Source of the DNA: Actinidia chinensis
Lineage: Eukaryota > Streptophyta > Magnoliopsida > Ericales > Actinidiaceae
Direction of reading: 5' to 3'
Length of the DNA stretch: 15,000 bases
Assembly (NCBI GenBank): GCA_009663005.1
Contig: VIGQ01001972.1
Location: forward strand, 22,501 to 37,500
The notes under the pieces are model-generated. The model did no database searches. It was not told where the DNA came from and saw nothing but the letters and a program-made list of their open reading frames with translations. Positions 8,993-15,000 of the stretch are shown in pieces (the first letter of the stretch is position 1; each line of letters starts with the position of its first letter). Both the position numbers and the translations under genes were made by a program.

Positions 8993-9089
8993 CTTTATTG
9001 CCACATGACGCCTTCACCAAGACTGCCATATGCCGCCCGCAATTGAATCACACTGTCCAACAACCATAATATAAGTCGGTCCTTTGGTA
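8993..9089 (-). other. Possible second exon of a minus-strand gene
   Basis: On the minus strand, GTTTGCCAG is followed by 97 bases and then a GTGCTTAAG donor-like site. One frame is open for about 30 codons, beginning PKDRLILWLLDSVIQLRAAY and continuing to a TAA five bases before the donor. That frame does not match the phase left by the proposed first exon at 9156-9185, so a frame error, another donor, or no real link must be assumed. No family was recognised and no second copy is present in the window. Confidence 0.25.
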
Positions 9090-9155
9090 CTGGCAAACGT
9101 TTTAGAAAACAGAACGCAATAAAACTATGTGAGAGTGAAAGAGAGAGTACCTTAC

Positions 9156-9185
9156 TTGATAGAAAGATGGATCACTGGGAGCCAT
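9156..9185 (-). CDS. Possible first coding exon, unknown protein
   Basis: On the minus strand, ACCATGGCT gives a start codon in a favourable plant context (A at -3, G at +4, alanine second). It is followed by ten codons, MAPSDPSFYQ, and then GTAAGGTACTC, a strong donor with a CT-rich stretch behind it. The position suits a 5' end, because the exon-like pieces of modules B1 and A1 lie downstream on the same strand. No promoter or TATA box was identified. The ten-residue length gives no family information. A chance ATG beside a chance GTAAGG is the alternative. Confidence 0.3.
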
Positions 9186-9267
9186 GGTCTTCCAACAAAA
9201 AGTATGAAGGTGTAATTGCTAGTTATATTTATTTTTTAATATGGTAAGACAAATGTTTATTCCAGTC

Positions 9268-10015
9268 ATCATGAAAGTATTTCAGCGGAGAAAAAATAAA
9301 TTTTGTTTCCTTGAAACAATGTATGCATATCCCAATTCTGTTTATAATATGAGTTCCAAAAGGGTGGCAAGAAAGTTTAAATTACAAAAGAACATGCAAA
9401 TAGAAGGAAATACCTGGGATGAAGAATTACTGGGACAAAGTGACCATCCCCCTTTGTGGTGAACAAGAATCCTTATGATGCACCTAATGACTATAGCTAA
9501 GTTGTCAAATTTATAATATGACAAAATGGACATTCTAAACTCCAAGGTTCAAACTCCCAGGGTAGAATGCAGCCCTGAATTTTTTTCTGATATTTTGGGT
9601 CCCGGTTGTTGAGGGTCTTCTGTCTGCTGCCCAAGGGCTTGAGAAGGTGGAAGGCCACTCATGTTGTCGTTTGGGAAATAAGGGCTGCTCATGCTCTTAG
9701 CAGTATTGATTGGCTGCTGATGAGGAGGAGTTCATGCTTGGATGGAAGAGGTTTCCCTCCCCTGTTTCTTTCTTCTCTTTGTTTGTTGCTGATGCTGCTT
9801 CTATTTGTTGTAACGTGTAACTAATCAGAAAAAAAACAAAACAACTCCAACATAGAAAGACCTAATATCATATTGGAGAACTTTTGTCAACCCATATTAG
9901 CCCCTGAATCTGAGCTAGAAAATGGGAATTTTATTTAGTACCTCACGGAGTTTGAATAAGAAAGAATTTTGAAGGTTTGACCATAGTAAAGTAAGATGAT
10001 GAATCCAGTGTACGC
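9268..10015. repeat. Module A, copy 2
   Basis: Second direct copy of module A, about 3.85 kb after copy 1. All anchors listed for copy 1 are present in order, from ttcagcggaga to gaatctgagctagaaaatgggaattttatttag. It continues past copy 1's end with ttttgaaggtttgaccatagta..gatgatg, a tail shared with copy 3 up to cagtgtacgctt (about 10015). It also carries an insertion of about 14 bases near 9425-9440 (aattactgggacaa) not found in copies 1 and 3. Confidence 0.85.
9497..9810 (-). pseudogene. Broken coding-like segment of module A, copy 2
   Basis: On the minus strand this copy opens with an uninterrupted run of about 35 codons (QQIEAASATNKEKKE... NSSSSAANQ) before extra bases shift the frame in the Ser-Ala-Lys region. 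Comparing copies restores a continuous frame: after AANQ come SAKHEQPYFPNDEYE, CIPPSQVLGQQTEYLNNW, then a Lys-rich turn and HPWSLECHFCHIINLAT before TAG (complement at 9497-9499). An AATAG acceptor-like site lies at the left end of the frame behind a T-rich tract. The composition (Gln/Ser/Asn-rich, then Pro/Tyr) suggests a low-complexity tail rather than an enzyme core. Function unknown. Confidence 0.45.
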
Positions 10016-10400
10016 TTAACATCTATCTGCAGCCCCACACCTAGAGTGAATAAGGAGTTTGAACTGTACAAATAACTATGTGATTAAAATAGAAAGATAT
10101 ATGGATAAAGGTATCCTCACATAATGTCCCCGCTCTACAAGAATAAAGCAGGAATAGTAGCGCTTATTGCCAAGAAATGAAGAACATGGGGCGTGGACAA
10201 GATCTTTAAATTTAAAGCCTAGAGCTTATGCCAAAATGATAATCATCGGATGTTATCATGAAAACATATAAGCATCAAGTTGATGATCAATTACCTTCAC
10301 ATAGCTATTACTTTCACGAAAACAATGGTAGAGTCATCAAACCCACTACTTTATGTATTGGTGAGGCCATCACCCCTTAGGTATATGATACCAAATGAAT
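10016..10400. other. Unique spacer between A2 and C1
   Basis: Not found in the A3-C2 junction, where the A tail runs directly into module C at about 11665. The loss of this ~385-base spacer in the second arrangement, or its gain here, is visible by comparing 10005-10420 with 11650-11690. No gene is supported; an 87-codon plus-strand open frame (10280-10543) crosses into module C1 and is not conserved in C2 or C3. Confidence 0.5.
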
Positions 10401-10950
10401 TGTCAGCTCTCCTATCAGTAGCCCATGCATCTCACTGGAGACAAATAAAGTATCGCTTTGAATCTTCATGCCCCAAAAACATAAGCACAAAGTGTCAGAG
10501 AATACCAAAATTTCACGGTGATCAATGGTCCAATAGAATTTGAGCCAATGAGTTTAAAGTGTGTAAGCCCCCACAAAAAAAAGACTAACATGTGTTGGCG
10601 ACGGTACTAGTATCCAAGGGGCAACACCTCAATATCACATAGCATTTCTATAGATTAAAGATAAAGAATTCGGTTCTTTGTTGTTGTTCTCTCTGTTGTG
10701 TACTACGTTTGCGGTTTTACAACACCAAGTACACTTCAAAAAAGTGTTGATTCCAACGGATGGTATACCTGAATTATTTGACCAGAAGGTAAAATGTAGA
10801 AAAAAGAAAAGAATCAAGCATCGAAGTTCTAGTGAAGGGTTCAGCTTTTATCATTCTCTTTGGTTCGTTTTCGATCACCCAAGATTTAAGAATTGGCTCC
10901 ACATTCACTTTATTTGGGTAATAATATTAGAATTGATAGAAAACCTTTGT
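10401..10950. repeat. Module C, copy 1
   Basis: Shares with 11668-12015 and 12016-12500, in order, cctatcagtagcccatgcatctcact (not copy 3), aagtgtcag..aata, ttcacggtgatcaa, aatttgag..aatgagt, aaaagactaaca, ggcgaggtactagt, caacacctcaat, agcattt, ttctctctgttgtg, gttttac and acttcaaaaaa. Its last 180 bases (aaggtaaaat, aagcat, gaagggttca, agatttaagaattggct, ttatttgggtaataat) are shared with copy 3 only. The minus strand shows a Lys/Asn/Thr-rich frame with REN(N)NKEPN-type words in all copies, again frame-broken. Confidence 0.8.
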
Positions 10951-10959
10951 CACACCCCA

Positions 10960-11663
10960 ATATCAGCGGAGAACAAAATGAATTTGTTCCTTGAAAACAA
11001 TGTATGTATGGCTATCACATTCGTTATATGAGTTTCAAACAGTTTGCAAGAAGTTTAAATTCCAAAATAAAACATGCAAATGAAGGAATACCATGGAACG
11101 AAGATGACTATGCATTTTGTGGTGACAAGCTATTATGATGCAACATAATAGAATATTATAGCTAGTTGGCCAAATTTTTAATATGACAAAATGGAAATTT
11201 CCAAACTCCTAGGAGGAATGCAGCACTGATTTTTTTTTTGATATGGTACAGTTGTTGAGGTATTCTATCTGCTGCCCAAGTCTTGAGAAGGGTGAATTGA
11301 AATGTACTCCATATTCGTCGTTTGGGAAAAAAGGCTGCTCATGCTTAGCAGATTGATGGCTACTGATGATGAAGGAGTTCATGCTGGATGGAAGAGGATC
11401 CCTCCCTGTTTCTCCTTTTGTTGTGTTGTTGCTGCTGCTGCCTATTTGTGGGAGTACTATAAAAAATTAAAAAATAAACTCCAACTATAGAAACACATCA
11501 GATCATATTGGAGTAACTTCGTTCAACCAATATGTAGCTCTCTGAATCTGAGCTAGAAAATGGGAGGAATTGAATTTTATTAGTACCTTACGTTGTGGTT
11601 ATAATAAAGAATTTTGAAGGTTTGACCATTAGTACAAGTAACATGATGTTGTACAGTGTATGC
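10960..11663. repeat. Module A, copy 3
   Basis: Third direct copy, about 1.69 kb after copy 2, with all A anchors in order and the longer tail aattttgaaggtttgacca shared with copy 2. The tail ends directly at the start of module C2. Differences from the other copies include a nine-T run followed by g near 11230 and an extra aattgaa-type insertion near 11295. Confidence 0.85.
11162..11450 (-). pseudogene. Broken coding-like segment of module A, copy 3
   Basis: On the minus strand this copy best preserves the centre of the shared frame. AAGCATGAGCAGCC and TTTCCCAAACGACGAATATG encode KHEQP and FPNDEY without interruption. Frame is then lost through an extra G, and again in the Pro-Pro region by inserted bases. 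The stretch corresponding to TEYLNN is intact. The closing TAG is retained (complement at 11162-11164). As in the other copies, no domain is recognised. Confidence 0.4.
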
Positions 11664-11667
11664 TTTA

Positions 11668-12015
11668 TAGAGCTATCCTATCAGTAGCCCATGCATCTCA
11701 CTAGAGAAAAAGCAAAGATAAGCATTTGAACTTCTGCCACAAAGACCTAGGCACCAGTGTCAGCGACTAACAAAAATTTACGATGATCAATTTCAACGAA
11801 ATTTGAGTAAGAATGAGTGTAAAAGGTTTGTAATAGTCAAAGCAAAAGACTCGCATGTAGAATGGCGAGGTACTATTGCCAATGGAAACACCCCAATAGC
11901 AGAGCATTTTCTAGAATAAGCCACGATCCCGGATTCGGATCCTTTGTTGTATTCTCTCTGCCGTGATCTTGTTTGTAGTTTTCTTTCTACACACAGACAC
12001 GTCAACATTGCTGAT
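11668..12015. repeat. Module C, copy 2
   Basis: Begins cctatcagtagcccatgcatctcactagag like copy 1 and runs through the same anchors to ttgctgattcag. It is then followed without a gap by copy 3, so C2 and C3 form a direct tandem pair. It is the most diverged of the three. A 78-codon minus-strand frame (11793-12029) covers it, with CVERKLQTRSRQREYNKG matching in register the KTTNKNTNKREPTK-type words of copy 3. Confidence 0.75.
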
Positions 12016-12500
12016 TCAGCAAAATACATAAGCCCAGAGTGTCATAAGAATACCAAAATTTTCACGGTGATCAATTCAATAGAAATTTGAGTCAATGAGT
12101 TTTTAAAGTGTAGCCACAAAAAAGACTAACAGGTAGTTGGCGAGGTACTAGTGCCAGGGGCAACACCTCAATAACATAGCGTTTTTTTAGATTCAAGATA
12201 ATAGGACATCCGGAGCCTTTGTTGGTTCTCGTTTGTTTGTGTTCTTGTTTGTGGTTTTACCATACCAAGACACTTCAAAAAACTGCTGAGCCAACAGAAC
12301 AACCTGATCACATTTATTTGAAAGGTAAAATCTCGAAAAAGAAAGAATAAAGCATCTGAGTCCTATGAAGGGTTCACTTCTTCTTAAGTCATTCTTCTTT
12401 GTTCTTCTTCTCATCATTCCATCACTCAACCCCTAAATTTAAGATATTGGCTTCCATTCATTTTTATTTAGGGTAATAACTGTTTGAATTGAAGGACAAC
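12016..12500. repeat. Module C, copy 3
   Basis: Starts at acataagcccagagtgtcataagaatacc, lacking the first ~70 bases of the module, and then follows copy 1 to the end of its tail (tttatttagggtaataactgtttgaattga). On the minus strand a 78-codon frame (12193-12429) contains QQFFEVSWYGKTTNKNTNKR, whose counterpart in copy 1 reads TFLKCTWCCKTANVVHNREN. The similarity is at amino-acid level over about 25 positions, with frame breaks on both sides. Confidence 0.75.
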
Positions 12501-13204
12501 CTCTTCACCTACAGCGCTAGATGTGAAAAATAATCTTGAAATTTCTCCTTTTCTTCCCAAATTATGCCCACCTCTCTCTTTTGGCAACTCTCACTTTTTA
12601 GCAAAAAAATATAGAAATTCCTCATGATTTGTGTTCTGTTTTTCTTTTTATAATTTCATCAAAAAAGAGGGACACATGTGAAGGTCAGTACGCCCTGTCT
12701 ACACTAAACCTGGGTCTCATTTTTTTTCAGACAAGTATATTTTTGACATGTTTGCACCCATATACCCATAGATGATCCAGAAATCTAAATTTAATTCATG
12801 GTTGGTTCTCATGACATACCCTTAGAGTTTAACATCATTCTGGATATAATTGCCATATATAATTTTATAATCACCTTTAAGTTTAACAGTATTTGGCGCT
12901 ATATCAGGGTGAGATCATCTTCCCATTCTTACTGCTTGAATAGTGCCTATAGCTTGTCTGGTTCTTCTCCTTGTGTTTGGGGAAGGGTTTGGCCATTCGT
13001 GATGTGTGGGTCCAATCTTTTACAATAAACAACTAACTAACCCATGATAAACCCTAAGGTTTAGGGAAAATAATTGTGCTTTATAACCAAATTTGGGGAG
13101 GAATTCTGAAGACGCAACCCATTCAAAAAATCTCTCTAACTAATGCAGTCTCACCCCAGTGATAAAAAATAATGGGGTAACAACTACTTGATACAGCCTT
13201 GATA
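12501..13204. other. Unique spacer before module B2
   Basis: Not repeated elsewhere in the window. Contains T-rich stretches and acceptor-like cattttttttcag (about 12718-12731, plus strand). A 76-codon plus-strand open frame (12798-13028) has no recognised motif. A head-to-head telomere-type motif lies at 13049-13066. No gene is supported. Confidence 0.4.
13049..13066. promoter_or_regulatory. Inverted telomere-type motif (telo-box-like)
   Basis: aaaccctaa followed directly by ggtttaggg: one plant-type telomere repeat in each direction, meeting head to head. AAACCCTAA is the known plant telo-box found in promoters of translation-related genes, but no gene start is apparent here. At 18 bases it may be chance. 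Confidence 0.3.
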
Positions 13205-13316
13205 TATAGAACGGACCAACATTATATCCCAGCAATAACAGACTCCTTGCAAACAAGCCTTAGGTCAACTCACCAACACATTAACTGATAATTTTGAAAA
13301 AAATCCATGAACTTAC

Positions 13317-13423
13317 CTTTGAGTTGGTGTCCACTTTTATGTCGATTGGGATGTTCTTGTTTCCTCAGTGGGCAGCAACATCGGCAAAACTCCCTTTCTA
13401 CTTCCTGATGAAGGGCGTGGAAC
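13317..13423 (-). pseudogene. Exon-like segment in B2, unknown protein
   Basis: On the minus strand, TTTTATATTTTACAG is followed by 107 bases and then GTAAGTTC, a near-ideal plant donor. The frame continuing from the upstream side reads PRPSSGSRKGVLPMLLPTEE and then TRTSQST before a TAA about 20 bases short of the donor. The matching B1 piece (6240-6361) shares the Leu-Pro-rich centre but not the frame. Splice signals this good at both ends make it one of the better exon candidates in the window. The in-frame stop argues that it is broken or carries a sequence error. Confidence 0.4.
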
Positions 13424-14264
13424 CTGTAAAATATAAAAGATCGAACTTACAATCAAATTAGTTACTTTTGAGACATTATCGTTGTCTAACGAGATTTGTA
13501 TGTAACGCGAATGAGCAATTACCAGGGAAGGCAAATCATCATCATACTAAATATGATGTTTGCAGGACATTTAAGTGTCCAACAACACACATGAATAGAT
13601 AACAGCCCCTCTGCAAATCCAGATAAAGCTCTGATTACACTTAATCCTCCATTCAATCGCAAGATAAACCACAGGACCTCTTAACATTCGGCTATTGTTT
13701 TTGCTAACCGCCACAACTGACTGAAAATCTTTCACACTATGACATAATAACACAGGTATTTAAATTAATTTAGTACACGGTATGAAGTTTGGAAATCTTA
13801 AAGTCTATCAGAGAAAAAAAAGTCAATGAATATTCACACACTAACCAAAGTCCTTTTCACTCCTTCATCATGATTGTTTTGAAACTGTGAATTAAAAAAA
13901 AGGGATGAGAACAAGACGACCAATTCAATTAAATAAAACTCAGAATTGGTTGAACAAATAGAAAGTATATCACCTTACGTATGATGCTTGAAAGCTTAAA
14001 GTCTATCAAAGAAGAAAAAGGTCATTAATATGTATCACAACCGTAACCTGTTCATAATCTTCATAGCAAATCTTCATAGCCATTGTTCGTGGTTGGAACG
14101 ACAATCTATCAAACCTATTGAAATTAGAACTAAAACACATATTGGGTTGAACAAAGATGGTATATCCCGTTAGAAGAGACTTGAAAGATAAAAGTGTAGC
14201 GCAGAACAAAAGATCAATATATGCATACACTGACTAAAAGTTATTCACAATCTTCTTGAACTGC

Positions 14265-14395
14265 GAATAAAGCATATGCAGTAAAGCATATGCAGAACCA
14301 ATTGAAATTAGAAACTAAACACAAACATATGCAGAAACCAATTGAAATTAAAAACAAAATCCAGACGTATGCAAAACTAATTGAAATTAGAAAGT
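14265..14395. repeat. Sub-repeat trimer, ~40-bp unit, in B2
   Basis: Three successive copies of (c/g)atatgcagaaccaattgaaattagaaac(a/t)aa(a/t), differing at a few bases, with starts near 14287, 14325 and 14365 and a partial copy (aagcatatgcag) just before. The matching trimer in B1 lies at about 7503-7605, at the equivalent place in the unit order. It falls in the part of the unit that would be intron on the minus strand. Confidence 0.75.
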
Positions 14396-15000
14396 ATATC
14401 ACCTTACGTATACTTTAAAGCTGAAAGTGTATCAATGAACAAAAGGATCAATTATTATGTAGACACTAACCAAACTTGTTCACAATTTAAATTAGAACAA
14501 AATCCCTACACAGGGAGAACTCATTGAGTTAGAAATAATCACCTTACGTACATTGAAAACTGAAAATTTTACATGAACACTGATCGATTATTATAGCAAA
14601 TACTGACCCAAATTTTCACAATCTTCATGGCAAAAATCTTTATAGAGAGTGTTCTTGAACTGAGTAAAACATATTTAGAACCAATTGCAACTAGAAACAA
14701 ACCCCAATTGGTCAAACAAAGATAAGAATGAAGACATCTTCAATTGTTAATTCAAAATCACTGTATGAAAATTACCACTGAAAATAACCTGTGAAACTCA
14801 ATTTGAAATTAGATACGAAACTCCAATTGATTGAAGAAGAAAGGTACAAATCGATAAGAAGGGTTTCTTTAACTGTAAACTTCAAAATCAAATAGCTTGA
14901 TACCCTGAGCTGGAATGAAAGATTGAGAGCAGAAAAGCGGTTTCAGTCCCAATCTTGCCAAGAAGGCGAGAGCTAGCATTAAATGAGAGTATATCGGGAC

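Larger units (their letters stand above)
13205..15000. repeat. Module B, copy 2 (continues beyond the window)
   Basis: Colinear with B1 from accaacattatatcccagcaataacag (against about 6130) through unit boundaries caccttacgta at 13971, 14400 and 14540, plus a decayed one at about 14165 (tatatcccgtta). Corresponding boundaries in B1 are 7172, 7369, 7614 and 7726, so the unit order and the sub-repeat expansion in the second unit predate the duplication. The similarity continues to about 14850 and weakly to the window edge, so the far boundary is not seen. Confidence 0.85.

Noticed and set aside
9606..9824. 72-codon plus-strand open frame with a hydrophobic Leu-rich end
   Set aside because: It is the antisense of the shared minus-strand frame in module A; the other copies do not keep it in the same frame, and the Leu run comes from CTTCTT/CTGCTG sequence.
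10940..10970. tttgtcacaccccaatatcagc as a retrotransposon LTR start
   Set aside because: The word resembles some plant LTR starts, but no second LTR, primer-binding site, or gag/pol similarity is visible.
10678..11031. 117-codon plus-strand open frame
   Set aside because: It runs across the C1/A3 module junction, and the equivalent frame is not open in the other A or C copies.
1..15000. CRISPR array, tRNA, rRNA or bacterial operon
   Set aside because: The repeats are diverged and have no regular spacer arrangement. No tRNA T-arm/acceptor pattern or rRNA core was found, and the sequence has intron-rich eukaryotic character.

Overview
This is AT-rich nuclear DNA from a eukaryote, most likely a land plant. 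The evidence is indirect. There is a foldback MITE, an (AT)n microsatellite, degenerate tandem arrays, intron-like T-rich stretches with GT...AG signals, and a short TTTAGGG-type motif. I see no bacterial operon, rRNA or tRNA, and no intact protein-coding gene. The longest open frames (up to 155 codons) mostly read through repeats.

Layout. 1-420 is a block of about 45% GC (hand count) that may derive from an organelle. 421-5400 is non-coding accessory DNA: a ~95-bp repeat present twice (D1 1401-1498, D2 4600-4692), a ~258-bp foldback element (1957-2214), a degenerate tandem array with a ~180-bp higher-order period (2485-3385) and an (AT)n tract (3856-3892). 5402-15000 is a mosaic of three repeated modules, all in the same orientation. 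Module A (~0.65-0.75 kb) occurs at 5402-6022, 9268-10015 and 10960-11663. Module B (a segmental duplication built of ~197-bp units) occurs at 6125-8815 and from 13205 to the window end. Module C (~0.35-0.5 kb) occurs at 10401-10950, 11668-12015 and 12016-12500. The order is A1-B1-A2-C1-A3-C2-C3-spacer-B2.

Read on the minus strand, several modules look like pieces of a duplicated, broken gene. All three A copies support one shared reading frame of roughly 100 codons that no single copy keeps open. B copies carry exon-like pieces between acceptor-like and donor-like sites. A possible first exon (ATG in a CCATGG context followed by GTAAGG) lies at 9156-9185. I do not recognise the protein. The copies differ by small insertions and deletions about as often as by substitutions. 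This suggests either old pseudogene copies or an unpolished long-read assembly; the sequence alone cannot decide.
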